Positions 26,695-38,821 of a stretch of 64,000 nt of DNA are shown here, in pieces. This DNA is from Coriaria nepalensis. Taxonomy: Eukaryota > Streptophyta > Magnoliopsida > Cucurbitales > Coriariaceae. The stretch spans positions 3,983,001-4,047,000 of the forward strand of contig CP114495.1 of assembly GCA_027186245.1 (NCBI GenBank). The letters run 5' to 3'. Within the stretch, counting starts at the first letter, position 1; each line of letters opens with the position of its first letter. The notes beneath the pieces were generated by a model. The model had not been told where the DNA came from, made no database searches, and saw only the letters and a program-made list of their open reading frames with translations. The translations under genes and the position numbers were made by a program.

Positions 26695-27776
26695 TAGATG
26701 TGGTAATTCGAGCTGGCACGGCATGAGCTGGGTCGGACACGGCACGACATGAGCTGTATCGGGCATGGCACGGTACGGAATGATCCATGTCATGCTCCGT
26801 GCCTGAAAATAAAAATACGATATGAAAATAATAATGGGTTCAGCCCAGTTTATACTGTGCTGGCCCGCGAGCCGTACCGAAAAGTCGATAATTATTATAT
26901 ATATTTTTTTATATTCAAATATTTAAATGTTTTTTTATTTATATTATATCAGATGAAGAATGCAGATGTCGAACCAGAGAGGAAATCCGAAAAAAAAAAA
27001 AGGTTTAGAGTTTGGACACCTTAAGTCTCAAGAAGAAACAAGGTAGTTCATACATTATTAATAAATATCTTACATTAAAAAGTATTATTTGGCCAAAAAA
27101 GATCTTGTATTAATCGAAAGATTTTAATGTACAAAATGATTTCTAGTGAAAAAACCCCTCCCGACCACGGTAAGAGAAAAACTGGTCATCAACCTACGAT
27201 ACAAGATCTAAAAATGAAAATAAAAATAATCATAAATTTATAATTATAGATCGAATTCTTTATATTTCAAAACTATCTCCTACTCCTTGAATAGAACTAG
27301 AATTTCCCTATTCGAGGTGTAAAGAATCAAAATCTTCGACTAAGTCCTCACTTTCCATGCGATGTTGATCTCTTTTAAAGGCACATTCCCAATCTCGTAA
27401 ACACGATAATAATTTCACCATATCTAGTGTTAATGATGTTTTTCAATTATTAATAATTCGCCCACCTATGCTAAAAGCTGCTATGAAGAAATTGTTGAAA
27501 CTGAAATAGTTAAGACGTTATGAGCTACTCGGGGGAGCATATTTTATTGGAGCGCATGTCGGCACGACCCCGCGTGCTGGCTCAGGCACGGAAGGCCGGC
27601 ATGCGTGCCTCTTATCTTGAGCACAACACGACCTGACACCCATGCTGGGCCTAGGCACGGGATGGCACGAGGCACGACATGGCACAACACAAATCGTGTC
27701 GTGCCCGTGCTCATGTAGTGCTTTTGTCATGTCGGCCCGGGCATGCTCGTGCGGCCTGTCCCATTTGCCACCTCTA
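26695..27776 (-). mobile_element. Non-autonomous hAT element with intact ends
   Basis: The element starts TAGATGTGGTAATTCG and ends CGAATGGGCAAA-like sequence closing in TTGCCACCTCTA. Read inward, the ends are TAGATGTGG and TAGAGGTGG, imperfect terminal inverted repeats. They are flanked by an 8-bp target duplication, TCCTCCAA (26687-26694) and TCCTCCAC (27777-27784), the length expected for hAT. Both subterminal zones are GC-rich arrays of GGCACGG/GCACGAC. The middle (about 27060-27510) is the reverse complement of the 3' part of the hAT transposase relic at 19085-19520, including SEATFS-region sequence and the 3' UTR. It is therefore an internal-deletion derivative, 1082 bp. Confidence 0.88.
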
Positions 27777-27904
27777 TCCTCCACCTTCGTAACGATACCC
27801 AAATTGAATAGATTCATAGGATAAAGACCTATGGGCCACTCAACCTCAGCCTAATATCTCCAGCCCGTGAAGAAAGGACCCAGAGAACAAAAAGCGGAAA
27901 ATGT

Positions 27905-28250
27905 ATAACTCCCCAGGAATTTCAATTGCGCTTATATTCATCACTGTAGGAATTGGGTTCAAGCTTTCCCCAGCCCCTTCTCATCAATGGACTCCTGACG
28001 TATCAAGAATTTCGATTTTTGGGAAGTATCATGTAAGAAGGGTTTCAATTTTTTCAAATGAACGATTTGAAGACCTATTGATTCTAACAACTGATTGCAG
28101 AGTTGATCATTCCCTCCGTCACCCCAGAATGAAAGGGGTGATCTCGTAGTTCTTAACTCACGTAATCGTTGACCTCTTGCCAATTGATTCTGAGTAGCTT
28201 TATCGAGATCAGAAGAGAATTGCGCAAAGGCTTCTAATTCTGCGAATTGA
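27905..28250. other. Mosaic nuclear insertion of plastid DNA (ndhB, ycf2, atpA pieces)
   Basis: Three short plastid gene segments sit side by side. Plus strand, about 27905-28000: ndhB coding for [20 protein letters not shown]...SHQWTPDV. Minus strand, about 28001-28098: ycf2 coding for [20 protein letters not shown] then [11 protein letters not shown], with a 2-residue deletion. Minus strand, 28154-28250: atpA coding for [11 protein letters not shown]...[13 protein letters not shown]. The 55 bases between ycf2 and atpA (GGTGATCTCGTAGTTC region) resemble plastid rRNA-operon spacer but I am unsure. The genes are far apart and differently oriented in plastomes, so this is a patchwork insert, not a gene. 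Confidence 0.88.
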
Positions 28251-28339
28251 GGTCCTCCTCTTCGCCTAAGTCTAAGTAAGGAGACCGAAGTAAAGGTTAG
28301 GGTTTTGATACAGATATTTTTAATAATTTGGAGTTTGTA

Positions 28340-28520
28340 GTGCGGCCCAATCTACTTTTAAAGTTGTTTGAAAAATTATTTATTTTAGTCATGGGGCCCA
28401 GAGTTGGGCCATCCTATCAAGGTTTACAATTACAGCCCAATTGCCATGGTACTAAAACAGCACATTTTAAAGAAAACTCTTTCTTCTCATACTCACAAAC
28501 TTACGTGGGCTGGTCTTACT
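28340..28520 (+). promoter_or_regulatory. Cluster of GGCCCA/TGGGC motifs upstream of FCA
   Basis: GCGGCCCAAT, GGGGCCCAG, GTTGGGCCAT, CAGCCCAATT and GTGGGCTGG occur within 180 bp, about 270-450 bp before the coding start. TGGGCY (site II) clusters are common in promoters of broadly expressed plant genes. No TATA box was recognised. Functional role is inferred. Confidence 0.4.
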
Positions 28521-28793
28521 AAAAGCATAAGAAAAGAACCTAAACTGGGTCTTGCCTGCGGCTCTCTTCATTTAGGTCCAATACAAATTACTCCTCACCG
28601 TTTGTAACGTTTGTTTCGTTTTTTTCTTTTTCCTTTTCCCTCAACTCGCTAGCTCTCTATTCTCTTCTCCCGCTCACTGTCCAGGACGATAACCCTCTCT
28701 CCTTCCATCTCCTTCCCCTGATCAAGAAGCTAGGGTTCTTGAATTTTTGCTCCAGAGAGTTGCCTCGAGTGTTAAATCCCTTTCCTTGCAAAT

Positions 28794-28796
28794 CTG
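28794..28796 (+). promoter_or_regulatory. FCA: Probable non-AUG (CUG) start codon of FCA
   Basis: The frame of FCA is open upstream of the first in-frame ATG (28890) back to a TAA at 28773-28775, with no ATG in between. The CTG at 28794 has A at -3 and G at +4 (AAT CTG GAT), a strong context, and the 32 added codons read DRHREDRYGAHQDSHPPYRH and on, a charged His/Arg-rich segment like the rest of the FCA N-terminus. CUG initiation has been reported for Arabidopsis FCA. Confidence 0.75.
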
Positions 28797-31700
28797 GATA
28801 GGCACAGAGAAGACCGCTATGGAGCTCACCAAGATTCCCACCCTCCTTATCGTCACCCCAGAGGTCCCTCTCATTTTAGTGATGCTCCGATGAATTATCA
28901 CAACGGCGTTCGGAGCCCCAACGATTTTCGCGGTGGTGGTCGCAACAGGCCATTCGACAGCCCGCCTAGCAGCTCTGGATTCCGCTCAAATGAAGGAGAT
29001 GAAGGTGGACTCCGGCCAATTGAAGGAAGGGACGGAGGATTCCGGTCAATGGAACGAGGATTTCGGCCAATTGGAGGTCCCGGTGGTGGATTTCGGCCAC
29101 CTGAAGGCGATGTTGGATTCTCGCCAATTGATGGTGGTAGAGGAGGGGTTGGGTCTAATTATCAAGTACCACCGCCTCTCGTAGGACAAAAACGAGAGTA
29201 TCCTTTCTCTGGCCATGGGCGGTCGCCAGGTAATTAGAGACTATATTCTTCTGCTTGGTGTTATCCTATACTGATATCTTCTTCATCATTGCTGCTTTTA
29301 CACTTTTTGCTTGCTCCTCGCCGTTTAAACTACAAATGATTGAACTATCTCACCTTCCCAATAAAACCACGAGTTCACTTAAGAAACTCCCAAAAAAATT
29401 GAATCTTAGCAATGGCCTCACCGTTGGAGTGTTTGTACGTATACTCATGTGCTTAACCTTGTGGCTGCCTAGTGAGCGTAAATAACATATATGTATCTAT
29501 GTATTTTCTTTTGAGTTGTTCGAGGGTGGTTTTCACTTGCTGTACTGATGATTTCTGTATTTGTAAACACACCTCCATATGAATTTTACTACCTTTTTTC
29601 TTTATAAATTCCATCAAGTGGGCTTCTCCTCTTTTCCCAATTCCTTTGACATTATATGTCACTTACTGATGTATCTGCCTTCTCAGATGTTTTGGATAGC
29701 AGTAGTTTCGCCAAGCTTTTTGTTGGATCTGTTCCAAGGACCGCTGCAGAAGAGGATGTAAGTCAGGAAACTCATTATAAGTAGAATCTCAGAAATAAGT
29801 TTTTATGCTACATTTCTTGATTCTGAAGAATACATTCTGGAGTTTGCATACAAGAATTTCTTCCTTTCCTCAACTGAAGTCTACAAATGCTCATATGCCG
29901 CTCATGTGATTTCAAGTCAATCCTCCTCTCTCACATACACTTTGAGTCAGCAAAAAGACCTAGAGTGAGACAGGAAGATACATATATCATAAATATCTCA
30001 GTCTGCATCGATAGTTTTCTGTTTCTCTGTTATCTCAGGATGTAACCCAAAATTTGGAAATAAAAGTTATTGTCTTGACAACTTGTATAGTTTCCAGTTA
30101 TGTGTGTCTTGGAACATATCTTTGCATGACACAGTTTTTAAGTTGTTTAATTCATGTCAGATACGCCCATTGTTTGAAATACATGGAAAGGTGATGGAGG
30201 TTGCTCTGATTAAAGATAAGAGAACTGGGCAGCAACAAGGTATGTGTCTGTGCTACTTTTTATGAAGCCATTTATGATCCATATATATCTTATTTCAGGT
30301 TTTCTGTGAGGCTGATGGGAGAAATCTTAAGCTCATCTTCCGTCTCAGTTTGTTTTGCCACAAGTTTGGGCTTGTTGGTTTTGGTTGATCCTAATTTTAT
30401 GTCTCTCCTGTCAAACAAGAAGAACGCAAGATGTGTAAACATGCTAAAAACGAGTTTTTCATGGCAGTTGGAATTTTGGAAGACAAAAGGTCCTGCCATT
30501 TAGTAGCTGCAGCAGTTTTTTTTTTTTTGGGGGGGGGGTTGCGTTTCCTAACAAATTGTTTGTAAAGGACTGTAGTGTGTTCTGTCAGGAAGTTTTGAAG
30601 TTGGGACTATTGTAAAGAAAGTGACTCCACCGAATTTTACCCCTTTTTTATTATGAAATGTTAATCAAATTGTAAATGGGGAAATTTGATTTGTCTTTTA
30701 TTATGGTGATTTGGGAAATCTTTTGAATGGTTTGAAATGTCGTACTTTGGTTTTTCCATAAACCAATTGACATACATGTGTGAAGTTGGATCATCAATAG
30801 GAATGGATGTCAATTGGGATTTTGGTGTTGAATGTTGTGGGTTAGTTTTCCTCCGAAAGCTATTTTGTTCTGCTTATTGGTCTCTCTGGGAGAGGATGTT
30901 ACTATTTAGGATTTGTCTGCCTATGAAAAGCTATTTTGTTCAGCTTATTGGCCTCTCAGGGAGAGGATGTTTCTATTTAGGATTTGTCTGCCTATGAAGA
31001 AGTAATTTAAATACATGTGAGACTCTTAGGTCTACTTGAATGTGAGAAATAGCTTAGGCTGGCTTAAGGAGCTTAAGAATTGGCTCTTTGTCTTGTTCAA
31101 TTCTGCATTATGTGTTTTAATGTTGTAGCAACTATGTACTGTTTACATGTGTAGGCAGACACGTGCAGAAATGTGCAGGCTCTTTGTTTTTATTTAATAT
31201 GATAGTGTCTGGATAGTGCTGCAACAACTGAGGGTATGTCTTCTTGCAAATTGGTTTGCTAATATGGGTTAGTTCTCAAAATCAGACAGCCCTTTCTGAG
31301 GTGGACAGCTTGCATGGATATTAGAGCTGATATTTTACTTTATGTTGTGGGGAGTGCTATCGATTTTAACTGATTTTATCTGATGGTGGATAATTAATCA
31401 TATTTATCTCACATGCTTTTATGTGGCATTGAATATGGTCATTTGTATTGCTTCTACGATGTGGTGTGTATGTCTATTTCCTTGTAATATCATAACCCAA
31501 TTTTATTTGGGGTTTGCTTTATGGTTAGTTAATGCAATTCTTGAGAGATGCAAGTTGGTTTCTTGAAATTCCTGTGCTTGATCTTTCAATGCTAAAGCAT
31601 CTTTCGTGAATGCATTGCGGGTTCTTTTTTATATATTATATATGTTAGTATGTTTTCAGTACTTGATATAAAGAATGAGAATTAAATTTTTTTTTTGATG

Positions 31701-34700
31701 ATTGGGATGTTAGTGAGGCTGTGGCGGATAGGGAGGCCACCATTTTGGATGATATTTTACAGTCCAATTAAATTTCGTATGGAAATTTAGATGTGGGTGC
31801 ACCTCCATTATATTTAAATTGTTTTTAGTGATGATTTAGTAGAATGCTATGGATTGCATGGATCATGCCATGGCCAAGTGGCAGCATTGATTATGGTTAT
31901 GTGTATAAGACCCTTCTTACAAAGTCTGTGAGTCAAAATGCCCATGACATGTTGAGAGTGTGGGGTGGTGATTCTTATTGTGGTGCCTATAACTAACTTC
32001 ATTGTTGCTGTGCAATGCGCCAATCTTTAGATGTCTCACCAAGCGCAGCACTTGCGGCTTCAATATGTCATTGCTTCTTCTATGAGATTCTTTGTATTTA
32101 ACTTCCAGTCAATCTCTCTGTATGTAGCTCTTGACCGGTTCACCTTTTAATATCCAAGTCTTTATCCATCTCAAACATTATTATGGGATGGAATTCAGGA
32201 TCATTTATCATTTTGAATCTACTTTTAATGTGTGCGATTCCGGAGAAGGTACAACTAGAAAAGAGCTCTCTCACTGACTTATTTGGCTCTCGCTTTTCCA
32301 ATCTTTGTTGTTATAAAATGCGCTCCTTAGTGGGTCATTTGATGTTTCCATCTAATCTTGTAATAATTAGATAGGATGAGTTCACTGACATGAATTTTAG
32401 ATTTTTCGAGGTCCAAAGGTTCTGTTTGTCGTGGACAGGAATTACTTTTAATTTTGTGTTGGCTGCTACGTTATTCAACTAACAGCTTACCGCCATGAAG
32501 TTAGATCATGCGACCATTTAGTTTTCTTGTTTTAATATGTTTACTTTATGGTGAAAAAGGTGTCCCTTGCTTGATATTTGTTGATGTAATCCTGTTATGG
32601 CCTGTCGGGTGTTGCAAATGTCTAGATGTTAGTCATTCAGCTAGTAATTCCTACTGTTTGTTAACCTGTAATTCTGATTAAATTCTGTGCTGTGGGATGG
32701 ACCACGGCCAGTATTGATAGTCTTTGACATATTAAAGATGAGATGGGAAAGAGATGTGACATGTCTATGTTAATAGTGGCTTCTGTTAGGGGAGTTTGGC
32801 CTGCGTTTCGGTTGCCCCTGCTATAAGGGGATATTCTTGAAATTTCTTTGTTATAGAAGTCTTCAGGTGTTGGGCAAAGCATTCTTTTGGATTTACAGGA
32901 GTCTAATAGATTTCTGTGGTCATTTGAGGCCTTCTTGTTACGCTTATATCTTCCCCCCTCTTATTCTTTTTCCCTTGTGAGCACATTTTGTGTTGGACCT
33001 TTTATGTTGACTTGTTCGCTGGAACAAGTTGGGTTTCAAAGTTCTCTTTCACGAATTAATATTGTATTTTGAGTTATGCAGTAGGAGTAAAATTAAGATA
33101 CTGGTGGGAGGAACTCTTTTTTTTTTTTTTCTTTTCGCTATTAACATTGCTAGGAAAATATGCTCTTAAATGTATCCTTGATATTGCTATGTGGGCTTTC
33201 TGAAAGGTTAACTCCAAGTTAGTGAAATCAAACCCCTTTGCCTATGCAGGATGTTGTTTTATAAAATATGCAACCTCAGAAGAAGCTGACAGAGCTATTA
33301 GAGCCCTGCATAATCAGCATACACTTCCTGGGGTGAGATACTAAACTAAAATTAATACTGCATTGAGGGGCAATTGATGTATGGTTGTCTCACATGATCA
33401 TGTCTATTTTTTAGGGCGTGGGTCCTATTCAAGTTAGATATGCGGATGGGGAGCGGGAACGACTTGGTAACTGCCCCCTGGGTCTGATATTTTTGTTTAC
33501 TATGCATTTATAAGATGTTCTCATCCTTGACATACATGTTTTATTATCAGAAAATGGCATGCTATGTGTACCATTAGTAAGCTTCGGTATGTTAATTTGC
33601 CCTATGGGAAGTTCAATTTGAACCCTATTCGTGAGACAACCGCTGCAAGCCTCTTTATTTTATGTAGAAGTGTCTATGCTCGTTAGTTGTATAAATTTTC
33701 TAATTTTCTTTATGGTTTCCATTTTTATGATAGGTGCAGTGGAGTATAAATTGTTTGTTGGCTCTTTAAACAAACAAACTACAGAAAAGGAAGTTGAAGA
33801 AGTATGTTTTACATTAGTCATTGAACCTGCCTTTTGAATTGATGTTCTATGGAAATAATCTTGTCTTGTTTGCTTGAATATGCACTTTTCTTCCTCGCAA
33901 ATTTGTAAAATTTGATTTGGATACATCGCACTATCTTTTCACCCTTTGTTGTACAAGTCCGGACATTTTCCTATTGGTGCCAACTGTATCTATGCTGTTC
34001 AACCCCACTTTCGGGAATATATGACAATGGTAACAGTTGATATTATAAAACTCACGCCTGATATTTTTCTTAGATCTTTTCTCCATATGGCCGAGTTGAA
34101 GACGTTTACCTCATGCGAGATGAATTTAAGCATAGTCGTGGTACGTTATCTACTTTCTAATGTTGATAAAACTGGCAATTTAAATTGTTGAAGTTGGGAA
34201 AGTATTCCTGTCCTTGCTTTGTTATGTGATTTGTAACCTCTTAAGCTTAGCTCATTGATTCCAATATCAATGAGTTATATGTTAAATATCAAAGAACTTT
34301 TTCTTAAATTGGGGGCATCTAACAGTTAAATCTGCTACCTGACCTGCTTTTGGAAGGTGGAATTAGATCTGATTTGAGTGAGTGCAAATTTTGACATAGA
34401 TATGAGAGCACTGGAGTTTGATTAAATAATGATGGTGTGTTAGTGTAGACAATGGTTATAGCTATTTCAATTTTTTCTGTAGTTGATATGTCCAACTGTT
34501 TAATTCTGAAGGATGTGGATTTGTTAAATACTCTGATAGAGATGTGGCATTGGCAGCTATAAAAGGTCTTAGTGGAATCTATACAATGAGAGTATGTCTT
34601 TGTAATATTATCTATACTTGAACAACATAGTGTTTTAGATTTTGTTTAATGATGAGCATGTATTCTCCATTTTCTCCATCTTAGGGTTGTGATCAACCTT

Positions 34701-37700
34701 TAATTGTCCGGTTTGCTGATCCTAAGAGGCCTAGACCTGGAGATTTAAGGTTCTATTTCCCTCTAAATCTCACCTCTTTTCCTTTGTTTGTCTTGATCGA
34801 TATCTTTCTAGGGGTAATTAGTGCATTTAGTATTTGATATACTGAGGCCCTTTTCATTAGGTAGCATTTTTCTAGGTTTGGGTTTTTTCTGAGGCCCTTT
34901 TCATTAAGTAGCATTTTATACTTTTTTTTTTCAGGGGACCTTCAGTTGGAGGTCTAGGGTTTGGTCCACGCTTTGAAGCACCAGGGGCAAGGTAAAGTCC
35001 CCTCCGTCCTGCTGTGGCTTCCTCGAATTTATTTCCGTTATCATTATTTTATTACTTCCTTTTCCTTAAACATCAAAAATAATCATTCCTCGATGCATTT
35101 TTACCAGACCAATGCTCAATTATGGTGAACCCATGGGGGACCAAAATCCACCAAGTTCCTGGCATCTGATTAGTCCGCCTGCTTTGAAGACATCTTTGAA
35201 TGCTGGTGTTCGCAGGTTTGAGGGACAATTACCTCCTAGGTCTGGTGACACTGCGCCAACATTGAATTTGGTAAGAATAAATTGCTACTCTACCCCATCT
35301 ATCCTTTTTGTATAACCTGGTGGAGGATAATGACGTGTTAAATAGTAGTATCGAGGTTATTAACTATGGACTCATTTTCACTGTTCATGAAAGTTACCCT
35401 CTATAATGGGAGATTTGGGATAAATGAAGTAGTTTGGTTAGTTTACAGTCTTTAGACTACTGGATAGAGATGTTTGATCTCAAAACTTGTCTCACTCGTG
35501 AACATAGCTAGAAGGTTTTGTTCTTAGTGGCTCGTATTTGACGGGGACAGAAGATAAATCTTAGCATAAAAAAGATTCATGGATGAAATCGAATTGATTA
35601 TAGTCCTCATCTTTTTATTTGTTTTCTCTTGATTTATTCTCTTCGTTTATAATTTTGTAGCAACAAGTCCATTTCTATGATATTCTACTACTTTTTATTG
35701 CTGTAATCAGCTTTCCATTTGCCATCATATTTACTTATGGCATACCTCAAAGTGGTGTTGGAGGCATCCCTTTCAGTTACCGCGTAATTTCAGTGCTTTA
35801 TTACAAAAATATATTGTAATGTAGGTTCATATTTTTATTTTCCCTTCATAACATTTTACAGGCCATTCCACAAGTTCCACCAGGTGGCCAGCAAGTATCA
35901 CCATTACAAAATCCCATTCAATCACCTCAGAATATGGGTTCCTCCTTTCAGCTAAACCCTCAAGCTCCATCTACTTATTCTCAGACACAAACATCCCTCA
36001 CAGCAATAGGGCAGTTTATTCAGCCACATAATCCTCTTTCTTCTGGCCAACCTCTTTTCAATCAACCAATGGTTCCACAAAACCGTCTCGGTTTAAGTGC
36101 CCCTTTGAGTATTAATTTACAACAACCCCCTTCTGTGGGCCCTCTCAGTAATCAACTGCAGCAAATGGTTCAACCTCCTCAACACTCGCCATCTCAGCTA
36201 GCTCAGATGCTGTCACAACAAACCCAAACTCTTAAGGCCAGCTTTCAGTCTTCGCAGCAGACATTCTCTCAGTTGCAGCAACAATTGCAGTCTATGCAGC
36301 CGACGAATCAAGGTTTAGCATCACAGCCTAATTCCAAAGCTACTAAACAGCAGGTATTTTCTGGTTAAAAAGAAAATATAGCAGGTATTTAGGATAACAC
36401 TAAAATATATTGGGGTTAATTGGATGGATTGGTCCATGTGGAAGCAAACAGATACCAACATCTTTTTCGGCAAGTAAGCAAATATGTTAGCTATCATCAT
36501 TAGAAAGGACCAACATGCTACGTCAGACTACTTTATTAAGAAACTCATAATTCATAAAGTAGTGTGAAGAGTGGTGTGATATAGAATATTGAGCTTGGAT
36601 GGTTCACACAGGCTGCATCCAAGAATTACCCTCTACCATTTAGTGCTGTCAAATTGACAAGAATTACATTTTTCTCTTCCTCCATGAGCTACATAATTGG
36701 ATTTGACGTATGACTATTAAAACAATAATATAATCATTTCTAAGATATTTTCCTCTAGTGGAACAGAATTTGGTATTCAAATATATCTGTTGAGATGATG
36801 GGATTGTTACTCGGTTAGATGCTGTAGTTATCTGGATAACCATGGCATCATATCTCTCAATAGTTGAGTTGGCTCTGCTAAATGCTGGTAGTATTCTCCA
36901 TATATAAACACGACTAACACATCTGACCTTAGACCATTCTAACGCTTTCTATTAAGATTTTCTTTTTCTTCCTTTTGAAAAACCATACTGACTGTTCATT
37001 GCTAATTAAAACATAAATGCTCATAAAGCCTTGCTTGTTCTTGCAGCCTCCATGGGCAGGGAATATGCCACATGCAGTTTCCAGCACTGTTCCGACTACA
37101 ACCACAGAGGTGCCTCCATCCACATCTGGTTTAACTGCAACTCCTCAGACTGTAGCCCCTGTAAAATGTAATTGGACAGAGCACACCTCCCCTGATGATT
37201 ATAAGTACTATTATAATAGCATGACAGGTGAAAGCAGGGTGAGAAGTTTCTCCTTCATTTACTGTATTTTATTGAAAAGATATCTTTACATAATAGTTGC
37301 TCAACATGGTGTGACAAATTAATGAGAGCTTGCTTCAGAATAATTTTGATGGTCCCCAATAGATTTAATAAATTTAAATTTCTGTGTGTGTATGCTACTG
37401 TATTAGATTCCCCCCCCCCCCCCCCCCCCCCCCCAAATTTTATTGAGGCTTTTGTCTACAGTTTGATTGACTAATGTCTTTTGTATATAAAATGGACCTG
37501 TAGTGGGAGAAACCTGAAGAGTTTCTATTGTTTGAGCAAAAGCAACAAAAACCATTAGCTCAGCAGCCTTTAGTCCCATTGCAAACTCAAGTACCATCTG
37601 CCCAGCAACCCCCACAAAATCAACTGGCTCAGCTTCAAGTTCAGCATCAATTGCATTTCCGCCAGCACCAGCAGTTACAACAGCCTTCTCTGTCTCCATT

Positions 37701-38489
37701 GGTCAGTTGATTTCTATTTTTCACTTTTTTGGAATGTTCAGAAGATTCATGTCTAGTTTCTAATCATATAAGTTGGAAATGTTTCCCACTACAGGCCTCT
37801 GGAGGACCAGCAGCTCACCAAAACAGGCAGGTAGATTTTCACATCTTTTCAATAATTTTTGCAAGGTACCAATGAATTGAAAAACAATGGACTTACCTAC
37901 AATTGAACACACATTTCGGCCACCTTTTGTACTTTTTAGTGTTCTAGAAGTCCATATGGTAGTTTAGGGCCATATTAATGGGATTCCAAACAGAGACTTG
38001 GTATCTGGTTATCATTTTTGAGCCAATTAGGTTCATGGATTACTGAATTGTTTGTAGCTTACTCTTATCCTCTTTGTCACATATGCTTCAAATTTTCGCT
38101 TGCGATTAGTTATCATTGATTTTCTGGAAATTTCCAGGAAGGTGGTGGTTACCCTCAACAATTTACGGCAAATAGTGGAGCCATTGATCCTACCCGATTC
38201 CAACAGGTTACCTGCTAATTGATGTCCAAGTCTGCTTTACTCCCGCTTTCTCTGATTTGAAATAGTTTCTGATTGTCTTTCCTGCTTTCAGGGTTATCAG
38301 GCTTCTCAGGAATGGATGTGGAAGAACAAGCCAACAGGTCTTGATCTCAAATTTTCTCCGGTTCTCGATTATGTGCTTGGCTCAGCAAACTCCCATTCGG
38401 GAGTATCTATCTCTATTTATTTATTCACATCTATTATTGTTATTATTTATTTAAAAGTTTTTTTTTTCCTTTAATCATCAGGGGCTTGA
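28794..38489 (+). CDS. FCA: Flowering time control protein FCA
   Basis: Eighteen coding exons, all GT-AG, phases closing to 753 residues from the CUG (721 from the AUG at 28890): 28794-29229, 29687-29757, 30161-30239, 33250-33332, 33415-33466, 33734-33801, 34074-34140, 34512-34591, 34685-34749, 34935-34991, 35108-35270, 35862-36353, 37047-37238, 37504-37701, 37795-37830, 38138-38206, 38292-38337, 38482-38489. Domains: Gly/Arg/Pro-rich N-terminus; RRM1 (RNP2 KLFVGSVPR near 155, RNP1 GCCFIKYA); RRM2 (RNP2 KLFVGSLNK near 246, RNP1 GCGFVKYS); a Gln/Pro-rich low-complexity region (about 410-570); WW domain near 612-642 with NWTEHTSPD, YKYYYN and WEKPEEF, split between exons 13 and 14; C-terminus WMWKNKPTGA. 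In Arabidopsis, FCA is a nuclear RNA-binding protein of the autonomous pathway. It works with FY in 3'-end processing, lowers FLC expression and limits its own mRNA by promoting polyadenylation within intron 3. The matching intron here is 3010 bp (30240-33249). No disabling lesion is visible. Confidence 0.97.
28819..28893 (+). other. Overlapping out-of-frame upstream ORF in FCA leader
   Basis: An ATG at 28819 opens a 24-codon frame whose stop TGA (28891-28893) overlaps the in-frame ATG of FCA (CGATGA). Ribosomes scanning past the CUG would be captured here, which disfavours the AUG at 28890 as the main start. Confidence 0.6.
30240..33249 (+). other. FCA intron 3, candidate site of regulated premature polyadenylation
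   Basis: By far the largest intron of the gene, splitting RRM1 between QQQ and GCCFIKY, the same position as Arabidopsis intron 3. Alternative 3'-end formation there produces the truncated beta transcript. The intron is T-rich and has no intact transposon that I recognise. It includes a T/G homopolymer junction near 30515-30538 and a ~70-bp partial duplication (GCTATTTTGTTC..TATTGG..TCTC..GGGAGAGGATGTT) at about 30858-30910 and 30929-30980. I could not assign the polyadenylation site. Confidence 0.6.
37410..37434 (+). repeat. 25-base poly-C tract in FCA intron 13
   Basis: An uninterrupted run of C lies about 70 bp upstream of exon 14. Such tracts are rare in AT-rich plant introns and are prone to length errors in sequencing. 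Confidence 0.95.
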
Positions 38490-38821
38490 TTTGAAATTGG
38501 GAAATTCAGGAGATCAGGTATAGCAAGATCTACTGAAACTCAATTCTCCAAGAGATACTGAAATGGGAGGATGGCGAGCAATGAGACACTTGGCTTTGAA
38601 ATCGTCTACATCTAGATATGCTCTTTGTATTTTTGCCCTAATACCCCTTACAGCCTCTGGGCATGTATTTGATCCATTTAGTTGTAGTAAAATAATGTTA
38701 TAATCTCCTGTCAAATAGTCTTACTACATCTTGTCATCACCATTTTAGCAGTTGCTTTTAGATACTAAATAGATGAAAATAATTGTATTTACTTTATTAC
38801 TTTTTCTTTTGTTTTTGCCCT

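Noticed and set aside
27901..28149. Intact-looking ndhB-like start
   Set aside because: Only about 30 residues match ndhB before the sequence switches to another plastid gene on the other strand, so it is a NUPT and not a gene.
37403..37699. Minus-strand frame with a poly-Gly tail
   Set aside because: Antisense to FCA exon 14 and the poly-C tract.
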